Source of the DNA: Geobacter sp. DSM 9736
GTDB lineage: Bacteria; Desulfobacterota; Desulfuromonadia; Geobacterales; Geobacteraceae
NCBI RefSeq assembly: GCF_900187405.1
Contig: NZ_LT896716.1
Location: forward strand, 3,472,753-3,536,752
Direction of reading: 5' to 3'
DNA length: 64,000 nt
Shown here: piece by piece, positions 16,509-26,600 of the stretch
Position numbering within the stretch: the stretch's first letter is position 1
Layout of the letters: the number at the start of each line of letters is the position of its first letter
Program-made: the position numbers and the translations under genes
The notes under the pieces: model-generated
What the model was told of the DNA's origin: nothing
What the model saw: the letters and a program-made list of their open reading frames with translations, nothing else
The model's database searches: none

Positions 16509-18629
16509 ATGGATATCCCGGCTCCCTCTTCGGACGAACCGGTTCTGCTGTATGCCGAGGACGATCACAGTACACGTGAAGTCGTACAGTTGATGATTAA
16601 CAGGCGCTTCCCGGGAGTTTCCGTATATCCTGCGGACAACGGGCGCACCGGCCTGGAGATCTTTCATTCCGTAAAACCGGACATAATCCTTGCCGACATG
16701 AAGATGCCGGTGATGGATGGAATCCGCATGGCCAGGGAGATTCGGAAGACAGACCAGAAGGTGCGCATCATCATCACGACAGCCAATACGGAATCCAGCC
16801 GTATCATTGAAGCGATCGACACAGGGATAAACCACTACGTACTCAAACCTATCAATCAGGGAAAACTGTTCTGGGCTCTGGAGCAGTGCATTGCAGAAGT
16901 GAGGCTCGAGAAGCAGCTCAGGCAGCAGGGGGAGCATATACGGAAACTGTCTTATGCGGTCGAACAGAGTCCGGTTTCGGTGATCATAACCGACCCTTCA
17001 GGAAAGGTGGAATACATTAACCCCAAATTTACCCGTCTTACGGGTTATACGCTGGAGGAAGCTGCGGGGAGGGGGGCATGTTTTTTTCACGAGGACGAGG
17101 AGTGGGGCGCCGAGCATCATCCGCTCTGGGAGACTCTCCGGGGAGGTAAAGAGTGGCGCGGTGAACTTCGCTGCCGCAAAAAGGATGGCACCGTTTACTG
17201 GGCATCGGTTTCCGTTTCACCGGTAGTTGACGGCAATGGTGCGATTTCTCACTTCATTTCGTTCCACGAGGATATCTCCGAGCGTAAGCAGGCCGAGGAA
17301 ACCATCAAGCATATGGCGTATTTCGATGCGCTTACAGGGTTGCCGAACCGGCACCTGTTCAACGAGCTCCTTCACCAGGCGATGGCGCAGGCGCAGCGGC
17401 AAAACCGGGCGCTGGCGATCCTGTTTCTCGACCTGGATCGGTTCAAGGTTATTAACGACACACTCGGTCATGCAGTGGGAGACCAGCTCCTTCAAGCAGC
17501 AGCGCAGCGGCTCAAGCGATGCTGCCGCCGGGAGCGGGATACCGTTGCCCGCCGGGGAGGTGACGAATTCATAGTTCTGCTGCCGGAGCTGGTTGATGTG
17601 CAGGAGGCTGTAAGGGTGGCTCAGAACATCATCGATGCATTCAACAAACCCTTCATACTTCCGGAGCATGAACTTTTCGTCAGCACCTGCGTAGGGATCA
17701 GTATCTTTCCACATGACGGTACCGATGCAGAGACACTCATAAAAAATGCTGACATGGCTATGTATCGGGCGAAGGAGTTCGGGCGCAATCGGTACCATCT
17801 ATATACACCCGCCATGGATGCCCACGCCTTCGAGCGTCTTTCACTGGAGAACAGTCTGCGCCGGGCGCTGCAACGAGAGGAGTTCTTTCTTCACTACCAG
17901 CCGAAGGTGGATGTTCGTGCCGGCCGCATCAGTTCGGTAGAGGCGCTGGTTCGCTGGAAGCATCCCGAGTTCGGTATGGTTCCTCCTACGCAGTTCATCC
18001 CGCTCGTGGAGGAAACGGGGATGATCACCGCTCTCGGGGAGTGGGTCCTGCAGACCGCGTGCGCGCAAAACAAGGAGTGGCTTGATCAGGGATACCCTCC
18101 GCTACGCATGTCGGTGAACTGCTCTCCACGGCAGTTTCAGCAGCTGAACCTTGCCGGCACAGTGGAACAGACCCTGGCCGATACGGGACTCGACCCGTCG
18201 CTGCTGGAACTGGAGGTGACAGAGAACATCATGCTTGACCATGAGGAATCGACCATGCACTCCTTCCGCCGTCTGAGCGAGCTGGGTGTCGGCATAGCAA
18301 TCGATGATTTCGGTACCGGCTACTCTTCGCTCAGTGCGATACGAAGGCTGCCCATACAGACGCTGAAGATCGACAAGTCATTCATCAACGACATCAACTC
18401 CAACCAGGACGACGCCGCTATTGCAAAAGCTATCATTACAATGGCCCAGAGTCTGCGCCTCGATGTGGTGGCGGAAGGAGTTGAGACCCGGGAGCAGATG
18501 GCGCTTCTGGATTCCTACGATTGCAATCTCATGCAGGGGTATTATTTCAGCCGGCCTTTGCCCGCAGAGGAGCTGACGGATCTTCTGGCCAGGCGGAACT
18601 GGGCCCAGCAGTCCTGGGCGCATGCCTGA
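16509..18629 (+). CDS. Receiver-PAS-GGDEF-EAL cyclic-di-GMP turnover protein
   Basis: A 706-residue response regulator. The receiver (about 10-130) has phospho-acceptor Asp63. A PAS domain lies at about 144-259. The diguanylate cyclase domain has an intact GGDEF at 350-354 with an RxxD inhibitory site (RERD) five residues before it. The EAL domain has EAL at 478-480 and the metal-binding DDFGTGYSSL. Both catalytic signatures are intact, so the protein could make or hydrolyse cyclic-di-GMP; which dominates cannot be read from sequence. I prefer the ATG at 16509 (AAAGG upstream) over one 11 codons earlier. Its receiver closely resembles that of the receiver-kinase at 35477, suggesting paralogous inputs. 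Confidence 0.93.
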   Translation: MDIPAPSSDEPVLLYAEDDHSTREVVQLMINRRFPGVSVYPADNGRTGLEIFHSVKPDIILADMKMPVMDGIRMAREIRKTDQKVRIIITTANTESSRIIEAIDTGINHYVLKPINQGKLFWALEQCIAEVRLEKQLRQQGEHIRKLSYAVEQSPVSVIITDPSGKVEYINPKFTRLTGYTLEEAAGRGACFFHEDEEWGAEHHPLWETLRGGKEWRGELRCRKKDGTVYWASVSVSPVVDGNGAISHFISFHEDISERKQAEETIKHMAYFDALTGLPNRHLFNELLHQAMAQAQRQNRALAILFLDLDRFKVINDTLGHAVGDQLLQAAAQRLKRCCRRERDTVARRGGDEFIVLLPELVDVQEAVRVAQNIIDAFNKPFILPEHELFVSTCVGISIFPHDGTDAETLIKNADMAMYRAKEFGRNRYHLYTPAMDAHAFERLSLENSLRRALQREEFFLHYQPKVDVRAGRISSVEALVRWKHPEFGMVPPTQFIPLVEETGMITALGEWVLQTACAQNKEWLDQGYPPLRMSVNCSPRQFQQLNLAGTVEQTLADTGLDPSLLELEVTENIMLDHEESTMHSFRRLSELGVGIAIDDFGTGYSSLSAIRRLPIQTLKIDKSFINDINSNQDDAAIAKAIITMAQSLRLDVVAEGVETREQMALLDSYDCNLMQGYYFSRPLPAEELTDLLARRNWAQQSWAHA

Positions 18630-18648
18630 ACGGATATATCCGAAACTA

Positions 18649-18679
18649 CGGAACCGGGTGAGTGCAGGGGTTCCGCGTT
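18649..18679 (+). terminator. Weak intrinsic terminator after the GGDEF-EAL gene
   Basis: CGGAACC and GGTTCCG pair as a 7-bp stem over a 13-base loop, followed by CGTTTT. The T-run is short, so termination may be partial. Confidence 0.4.
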
Positions 18680-18888
18680 TTCACGTAAACATGGCTGTCA
18701 TGAACAGCGTTAAGCTGAAGCTCATCTGATCCTCGATAAGCCTTCCCTCATTGCGATCTATTCAAAGTCTCTCATGCTCGCTGCAACCTTCCGTCATAAC
18801 TGGCATCTCCTTCCATTCACTGTTTTGATCTTTAGCATTCTTAGTCCTTGATAATTCGATACTTCCAACAATTTCCCTACCCAAAAGC
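18680..18888. other. Intergenic region upstream of the giant cytochrome
   Basis: Part of a 390-base gene-free stretch (18630-19019) that is AT-richer than the flanking genes. Apart from the weak terminator at its start and a sigma-54-like site at 18889-18904 I see no gene in it; a minus-strand ORF across it lacks a ribosome-binding site. Confidence 0.5.
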
Positions 18889-18904
18889 TGGCATATTTTA
18901 TGCT
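18889..18904 (+). promoter_or_regulatory. Candidate sigma-54 promoter for the giant cytochrome gene
   Basis: TGGCAT-ATTTTA-TGCT: GG at 18890-18891 and GC at 18902-18903 are separated by exactly ten bases, the spacing required by RpoN. The -12 element deviates (ATGC rather than TTGC). It lies about 115 bases upstream of the start codon. Confidence 0.4.
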
Positions 18905-19019
18905 CTGTTCATCTTTTGGGGCATAGTCCGCAGTGTCATTATTTCTAATTAATGATATTGTTTTGTGGCAGGCTCCAAATGTAAATGAGTCACCGAGAAA
19001 CAGATCAAGAGGAGCTTTC

Positions 19020-22000
19020 ATGGACATACTGGACGCGGTACTGCGTTGGGGGAAAGTTGGAGGGGGGCTGCTGTCGGCGCTTCTGCTGTTGCCTGCTCTC
19101 GCTTCTGCCGAGCTTCGATGTTACGATTGCCACGGCACGCAAGAGACCCGCGATATCAGGCCATTTGATGCCCCTGTCCGTGATGTTTCCTCGGGAGGGT
19201 TTCCGGGTAATCACCGTACCCATCTTTCCGCTAACGCCACTCAAAGCGATTGCGCTCCCTGTCATCCGGGAAGCGCGGCCTTTCATGCCGGACACCGTGA
19301 TGGTCTTGTAAGTGTCTCCTCCCGGGTCAATTCGTCTCCCGCCGTGACCGCCTACAACAACGTGACCACGCCATTCCCTCAATATGCTGGAAATATCCCG
19401 GGAAGCTGCAGCAACGTGAACTGCCACTTTGAACAACCCACCCCCGACTGGGGCAGCTCCACCCTCGGCAGATCCGACTGTTCGGCCTGCCACGGCGCGC
19501 CGCCGTCTGATGGGAACCATCCGGCCCTTTCGGGGAGGGGAGGGAAGCACGGAGAGTATATCGGTACCGGTACGAACAGCTGCAGCGCATGTCACCGTGA
19601 CCATACCACCGATCCGGACCCTCTTGCCCATGCTCGGGAAGCCGGAAAGCGCCCCCTCAACGTGCAGTTCGCAACAGCCCCCAATAACGGCGGCAGCTAT
19701 TCGGGCAACCTCAACTATCCCAACTATCTGCCGAGCCAGAATCCGCTTCGCGACGGGATATGCAGCAATATCTACTGTCACAGCGACGGCCGAGGAGGAG
19801 CACCGACCATTAGCGTAAAATGGTCCGACGGCCCTGGCACCACGAAATGCTACTCCTGCCACAAAGGGACTCTGGCCAACAACAACCCCCAGGACTGCAG
19901 CGATGTTCCGGGAGCTGTATGGGACAGCGTCAAGGGGTACTGCACTCCATACATCAACATGACGACCAACGGGCACAGCAGGCTCGTCGGGCCGCAATGG
20001 ATCAGAAGGTATCCCTGCTACTACTGTCACAGCGGCACACTGGATGGATCCGGGGGCATCACCGACAAGAAGAAGCACGTTAACGGGACCAAGGATGTCG
20101 TCATGGCGCCCCAGTGGAACATTGTAGGGCGACCTGCGGCGAGCTACGACCCGGTCACAAAGAACTGCAACAACGTCTACTGTCACAGCGACGGCACCTC
20201 AAGCCCCGACACCGTGCGCCCCTTCGCCTGGACCACCCACGGCACCGATTGCAATACATGTCATGGCCACCCCCGTGGAAGCTGCAACGTTGCCGACTGC
20301 CATGACGGCCGTACCGATGCTACCGGGAAGACATGGGTCCTTCCCTCCACCTACGGCAACCGGACCTCGTACAAGTGGCCCCGCGGCCAGGAGTGGAAGG
20401 CGGCCATTCCGATGTTCCCCAACAAAGGACCCGGCGCGGCACGGGCAAACTCCCACAGCCGCCACACCGAAACGAACTTCACATGCGACCAGTGCCATGC
20501 ATCCACCATCGTTAACGGCACCTGCAATGATTGCCATGTGGATGGGATTCCTGCGGGAAGCATGGGGGAAGTAGCGCATCTGAACGCGGAGTTCCATGCC
20601 AACAAGGGTAAGGACGTCGTCTTCAAGAAAGGGGGGTCGTATAACCCTGTGACGAAGACATGCTCCAATACCGCCTGCCACACCGGCGGAACCGATCCGC
20701 AATGGGGTGGCTCCGTCAATGACTCGGTCATCTGCCTCAACTGCCACGGTACTACCGGTGCCGACGTGGATACATTCGGTTTCAGCATCTACAGCGCGGC
20801 TGCAAAGATAAACCTCACCCAGTGGGTCAATACCGGCCACGGACGGGCGGGCACTTCCGGCGCCTATCCGGCTTCGGGGAATCCTGCGGCAGGTTTTCCG
20901 GGCAACCCTTGCTGGTACTGTCACGACAACAACATCATTCACAACGACAGCGGTAATCCCTTCCGCCTGCGGCAGCATCTGCAGTTCGCCAACAGATTCG
21001 ACAAGGAATGCGTTTATTGCCACATGACGGGCAGCGACGCCGAATGCCTCGCATGCCACAATGCCGAGGAGTCGCTTGCACCGCAACTTTCGGCGTTGCC
21101 CGCCGACCCCGCTGCGGTCTGGCCTGACGGAAGCGCTGCGCCGCGTCCCGATCACACAATTATGGCGGACGGAAACACCTCATGCAGCACTGCCCCCTGC
21201 CACTTCGTTGATCCGGCCGATCCGACAAAAGATCTGAAGCGGCACAATGTCGGTGCGGGAATCTGGACTGATCGCCAGAAAGCGGATGTAAAGAACCAGT
21301 ACATGATGATGGGCGTCTGCCTCAAGTGCCACGACGACGATGCCGGCGGCAAGTGTACCAGCTGTCATACGCCCCCCGAGAGCAACCCACTCAAATACTC
21401 CCTCGGTTTCGACCCGGGCACCGGCTGGATAAAACCGCAGAAGGCGCGGGCATCCTCTTCCCATTTTGGGTACAAGCACTATGGCGCATTCATGGCCAGC
21501 GGCGGGTGGAACGGAAACGGCACATGGAAAGGGGGGAAATTCTGCTGGGACTGCCACGACCCCCATGGTGACGGGAATATCTACATGATCCAGAACCAGG
21601 TCGCGACTTCCACCGACGGCACGTTCGGTATCCCCAGATCCCGGGCTACGGTCGTGTTCACGCAGAAGCAGAGCGGTCTTGATTACGCGAAGATCAACGC
21701 TCCGTACAACGGCATCTGCAATGTCTGCCATTCCACGGGGAGTCAGCATTACCGGGCCGATGGCGGAGACGGCCACAATGCCGGGCGCGTCTGCACTTCA
21801 TGCCACGAGCACAGGTTCACCGACAGCCATGCCGACGGGCAGGCCTGCACTACCTGCCATCGCGACAAGCCGGTCCCGCGGCATTCCGGATTCGGCCTTC
21901 CACGTGACTGCACCAAGTGCCATACGGGCACCATCGGGCTGCGCATGGATGTCATGGGTCAGTTCAAGGGAACGTCGCATCACGTGCAGCTGCCGGATGG

Positions 22001-23609
22001 GCAGTTTGCAAACAACAAACACTGCTACGCCTGCCACTGGGAAGCTACACCCGAGGGGCTGATCGATATCCGCTACCACGAGGGGTACAACTACAAGAAC
22101 TATTCGACAGTGAAGAACGCGAAGGTGGACCTTGTGGTATGGAAGCCGGGTGCGCGTCCCACCTATCTGAACAGTACGACAGCCATACAGTTCATGGCCA
22201 GCAAGGTCGGGACTGCAGGCGAGCGGACTGAGGTAGCAAAACTCAACAACCACTGCCTCAGCTGCCACAACGACGACAACAATAACTCCCAGCCCTTCGG
22301 CGACTGCAAGACCCCGCGGCAGTACGCGTGGGACGGGCAGAGCGTAGCCGCGCGCTACTCCCAGACCGGAACCACGGCATGGGGCAAGTACAACTCCACC
22401 ACGTATCCGAATGCCAACCAGAAGGACAAGGTTGCCAAGTCTTTCTCTGCCCATGGGAATGCAGTGGGGAATGCGGGCGGATTCAGTATTGCCAACGGCG
22501 TCGATTCGGGCATTCCCAATACCCGCAACGGCAGCCAGAATGTCCAGTGCTTCGACTGTCATAGCTCACACGGCTCGAAGCTTGTAGGGGTGACTTCCAG
22601 CTACGTTACCTTCAACGGCTCCCGTAACGGCGGGAACCTTAAAGAGACACAGGCCGGAAAGGGTGGATACGCCATGAGCTACAAGGCATCCGCCAACACC
22701 GCCCAGGGCTCGCTCAACCCATACAATGCCGGGGCAGGCCAGTGTTTCGACTGTCACCTGAACCAGAACTCAGGGACCACGCCTTGGGGATACCAGTCCA
22801 CCTTCGGGGCCTCGGAAGCTATAAAGGGTTACTACGACGCGCCGAAGTTCATGTCCCCCGGCGCCGCTGTGCAGCAGAGGTTCCCATTGAAGGGGAGCCT
22901 GTCGACTAAGGGCGGCCACCTGAAAGCTTCCTCATTCCTCAACCATACCACCTCGGCCCACAACAGGATCAACGGACTCTGTACGCCTTGTCATGATCCC
23001 CATGGGGTGAGCCCGACGCTGGGGACAAAACAGCAGTATGCCGTGCCCCTCCTCAAGGGGACCTGGCTCACGGCTCCCTATCGTGAGGATGGGCCGAAGA
23101 TGAGCCTGGAAAATCCGCCCAGCGGCGCTCCCGATTCCAATCCGACCACCAACGTTCGCACCGATCAGCAGACCTTCGGGAACCTTGCAGTGAGTGAGGA
23201 CGACAGTACTTTCGCCGGCCTCTGTCTCCGATGCCACGCCAAGAGCAACCTGACCGACGGCGTGACCCACACCTGGAAGAGCCAGGACCGCATCCACGAA
23301 TCAGTCAAAGGATGGAAGACCGCCAATGGCACGATCCAGCACAACTATACATGCTCCAAGTGCCATACTCCCCACGCCAGTGCGCTGCCGCGCCTCATGA
23401 TCACCAACTGCCTCGACACTAAGCACCGCGGCGGCGGTGTCTCCGGCGGCCAGCCCGGTTCCGGCGGCCCGAGGAAATTTGAATACTGGGACGCGAATTA
23501 CGAGCCCCATTCCGGAAGCTTTCCCCGAGGTATTGACCAGAGTGGCGTCAACTGCCATCCCGGCGGAACCTGGCCCGACAACGGCTGGAACACCAAGACC
23601 CCATGGTAG
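19020..23609 (+). CDS. Giant exported multihaem c-type cytochrome (about 33 haem motifs)
   Basis: A 1,529-residue protein with a signal peptide (residues 1-30, ending PALASA). By eye I count 27 CX2CH and 6 CX4CH motifs (CSNVNCH, CSNIYCH, CNNVYCH, CNVADCH, CSNTACH, CSTAPCH), all in the first 1,500 residues. The mixture of CX4CH and CX2CH in repeated blocks is the signature of a Geobacter-type cytochrome family. Such proteins sit in the periplasm or on the outer surface and carry electrons to extracellular acceptors. The ATG at 19020 is chosen because AGAGGAG lies just upstream and the signal peptide begins there; the reading frame is open 29 codons earlier. It is followed after 11 bases by the propeller/FN3 gene, so the two form an operon. 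Confidence 0.92.
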   Translation: MDILDAVLRWGKVGGGLLSALLLLPALASAELRCYDCHGTQETRDIRPFDAPVRDVSSGGFPGNHRTHLSANATQSDCAPCHPGSAAFHAGHRDGLVSVSSRVNSSPAVTAYNNVTTPFPQYAGNIPGSCSNVNCHFEQPTPDWGSSTLGRSDCSACHGAPPSDGNHPALSGRGGKHGEYIGTGTNSCSACHRDHTTDPDPLAHAREAGKRPLNVQFATAPNNGGSYSGNLNYPNYLPSQNPLRDGICSNIYCHSDGRGGAPTISVKWSDGPGTTKCYSCHKGTLANNNPQDCSDVPGAVWDSVKGYCTPYINMTTNGHSRLVGPQWIRRYPCYYCHSGTLDGSGGITDKKKHVNGTKDVVMAPQWNIVGRPAASYDPVTKNCNNVYCHSDGTSSPDTVRPFAWTTHGTDCNTCHGHPRGSCNVADCHDGRTDATGKTWVLPSTYGNRTSYKWPRGQEWKAAIPMFPNKGPGAARANSHSRHTETNFTCDQCHASTIVNGTCNDCHVDGIPAGSMGEVAHLNAEFHANKGKDVVFKKGGSYNPVTKTCSNTACHTGGTDPQWGGSVNDSVICLNCHGTTGADVDTFGFSIYSAAAKINLTQWVNTGHGRAGTSGAYPASGNPAAGFPGNPCWYCHDNNIIHNDSGNPFRLRQHLQFANRFDKECVYCHMTGSDAECLACHNAEESLAPQLSALPADPAAVWPDGSAAPRPDHTIMADGNTSCSTAPCHFVDPADPTKDLKRHNVGAGIWTDRQKADVKNQYMMMGVCLKCHDDDAGGKCTSCHTPPESNPLKYSLGFDPGTGWIKPQKARASSSHFGYKHYGAFMASGGWNGNGTWKGGKFCWDCHDPHGDGNIYMIQNQVATSTDGTFGIPRSRATVVFTQKQSGLDYAKINAPYNGICNVCHSTGSQHYRADGGDGHNAGRVCTSCHEHRFTDSHADGQACTTCHRDKPVPRHSGFGLPRDCTKCHTGTIGLRMDVMGQFKGTSHHVQLPDGQFANNKHCYACHWEATPEGLIDIRYHEGYNYKNYSTVKNAKVDLVVWKPGARPTYLNSTTAIQFMASKVGTAGERTEVAKLNNHCLSCHNDDNNNSQPFGDCKTPRQYAWDGQSVAARYSQTGTTAWGKYNSTTYPNANQKDKVAKSFSAHGNAVGNAGGFSIANGVDSGIPNTRNGSQNVQCFDCHSSHGSKLVGVTSSYVTFNGSRNGGNLKETQAGKGGYAMSYKASANTAQGSLNPYNAGAGQCFDCHLNQNSGTTPWGYQSTFGASEAIKGYYDAPKFMSPGAAVQQRFPLKGSLSTKGGHLKASSFLNHTTSAHNRINGLCTPCHDPHGVSPTLGTKQQYAVPLLKGTWLTAPYREDGPKMSLENPPSGAPDSNPTTNVRTDQQTFGNLAVSEDDSTFAGLCLRCHAKSNLTDGVTHTWKSQDRIHESVKGWKTANGTIQHNYTCSKCHTPHASALPRLMITNCLDTKHRGGGVSGGQPGSGGPRKFEYWDANYEPHSGSFPRGIDQSGVNCHPGGTWPDNGWNTKTPW

Positions 23610-23620
23610 GAGGCCGAGTG

Positions 23621-26600
23621 ATGCTTAAATCAAATCCGTTCAAGGGAGAAGGTTCCATGGGGACTGTACGCGGAAACGCCATAAGTGGAGAACTGCAGGG
23701 GAGAAGGCGCGCCTGCAGAACTTTCCTGGGGCTGTTCCTGGGGATGACGTTGTTGCTGGGGCTTCAGGTGCAGGCTCATGCAGTCGGTGGAGACGTTGTG
23801 TGGCTCACCTCCGATTCCCAACCGGGGAAACAGGAACCGAAGCTGTCGGCTACGGACTCTCAGGGAAATGTCGTCCTGACCGGGCATCAGAACATGACGG
23901 GCGGGATAAATGACGACATGTACACCGTCAAGTTCAAGGCCGACGGAAGCGGAATTTCCTGGCGCGCCCTGGTGGACAGGACGGGTGGCGAGGACCGGGG
24001 ACTGGCCGTCACAGTCGACGGCAACGACGACGTCATTGTGACCGGGTATGTATGGAACGGTGTCAACCGGGACATACACACAATGAAATACAACGGCTCC
24101 ACCGGGGCCGTCATCTGGCAGCACACCGTGAACGGCTCCGCCAACGGCAGCGACATCGGCACCGCCGTGACGACCGACAGCCTCAACAACGTATATGTGG
24201 CGGCCAACTCCCAGAACTCCTCCGGAAACGACGACATCCTGGTGCTCAAATATGCACCGGGCGGCCCCTCGGGAGATTCCCCTCTCTGGACGGTTTCATA
24301 CAACGGAGCGGCAGACGGTCTGGATCAGGTGAATGCCATTGCGGCCGGAGTCGCCGGAGTCGTCGTCACGGGAAAATCATGGAACGCTGCTTCCTACGAC
24401 ATGGTGACGATCTCATACGGTTTCGACGGAGTGAAGGTTTGGGAGAAGCGTTATTCCACTGGGGGCGGCTCAAACAACGGGTGCATAGGGAACCAGGCCC
24501 GGTTCGACGGGAGTGGGAATGTAATTGCAGTGGGTTCTGTCGCCAACGGCAGCAATCTCGATATATATGTCGTCAAGTACAGTGCGGCCAATGGTAGCGT
24601 AATGTGGCAGAAGACTTACGACGGAGGCCTCGACGAGGAACCGCTGGGGCTCGCTGTCGATGCGGCAGGCGATGTTTACGTCACCGGCTACACTTACACC
24701 CTGACGGGTGCCAACGACTTTTTCTCCGCGAGATATGCAGGAGCGACCGGAACCACGGTCTGGCAGCAGTTGTACGATTCGGGCAACGGTAACACGGATA
24801 TGGCCGTCGCGACCGGTATCGTCGTTGATCCCGCAGGAGACGTATTCGTCACCGGTTACACTGTGACTGACGGAAACTATGATGTCCGGACGATAAAATA
24901 CAAGCGTGATACCGGCAACCTGCTATGGCAGAAGGCCTACAATGCTCCGGCCAACAAGAACGACAGGCCCGTTGGTATCGGCATCTCACCCTCCGGAGAT
25001 GTCCTCGTCGCCGGCTGGTCCGATTCCATGGCTAACGATCTCGATTTCATAATACTCAAGTACGACAGAGGCGTGCTCAATCCTGCCACAGGCTTGACGG
25101 CCACTGCTGTTTCCCCTACCAGCATCGCGCTTGCATGGTACGACAACTCATCCACCGAAGATGGATTCAAGATCGAGAGGAAGCTCGGCGAGACGGGGAG
25201 CTGGAGCCAGATCACGGTCGCTTCCGCAAATGCGACTTCATTCACCGATACCGGGCTTTCTCCCGATAATACATACTACTACCGGGTCAGATCGTACAAT
25301 GCAGCATCCGGTGACTCCTCCTACAGCAACGAAGCCCATGCACTCACGGTCTTCGTTACATTCACCGCACCCGCCTGGAGCTTCAGCTACAACAATCCGG
25401 ACAACACCGACGACTATGCCAATGCCATAGCCGTGGGTGCGGACAACAACCCTATCGTCACCGGCTACAGCAACCGCAACACGGGAACCTTCGACTACTT
25501 CACCGCCAAGCTCAACCGGGGAGACAGAAGTATCATCTGGAGTGATCAGTACGACGATCCCGACAGTGAAATGGATGAGGCGAAATGCCTGGCGGTGGAC
25601 AGCAACGGCAACGTCATCGTTTCCGGGGTTTCCCAGCTCTTTTACCCCCCTGCGCAGAGGAACATAAATTCGATCTACACCATAAAGTATCCTGCAGCCG
25701 GTCCCCCCGAAACCTGGCATGGCCAGTATAACGGTCCAGGCGCCATCGACGACCGGGCCACCGCAATCGCCACGACCGCGGACGGCGCCAACAACGTAGT
25801 GATCATCGGTTACGGAAAGAACGCTTCGAACAACGATGATGTCTATGTGATCAAGTACCCTGCAAATCCCGGATTCGACGTTCAGGGGGGTGCAATTCCG
25901 GCGTGGGCGGCCACACCTTTCGACGGGGGAGGGGACGACATACCGAGCGCCGTGGCTGTAGCTCCGGACGGCAGCGTCTACGTCACCGGAATCAGCGAGA
26001 AGACACCCGACTCCGACACCTATTTCTGGTTCACCGCCAAATATGACGGCTCCACCGGTGCTCTTGTCTGGGCCGACAGGTACAGCGTGGTTGCCGGAGG
26101 CGCGAACCGGGGAGCATCCATCGCCGTCGACGCCGACGGAGACGTTTACGTCACGGGCAGCGCTACAACGGCCACGCTCAGCAGGGATATCTATACCATC
26201 AAGTACTCCGGATCCAGTCCCACTGCCCGCAGGATCTGGGAGAGGGCAATCGATGGAGTTGCCGGCGGCGACGATGCCGGTGCCGATGTGGGGATCGACC
26301 GAATAGACGGCGCCATTCTCGTTGCGGGCACCACTCTTACTGCCTCAGGCGACCGCGATATTACCGTCGTCAGATATTCTTCCGGCGGCGACACTCTCTG
26401 GCGTCGAACTCTCCTGCGGGATGATTTGGACGATGCCGCCGTTGCCATGAAAGTCGATTCCTCCGGCTATATCTATATTGCGGGTACCACCGCAGCGGGT
26501 GCCGGCTCCGACATGATCTCCGTGATATACGATTACGAGGGGAATCTTCTTGGTGCCACGTCATACAACGGTCCGGCCAATGACATCGATGAAGCAAGTT

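Noticed and set aside
19005-20186. Minus-strand ORF of 393 residues antisense to the giant cytochrome
   Set aside because: Complement of a cytochrome coding region; composition is an antisense shadow and no start signal is visible.
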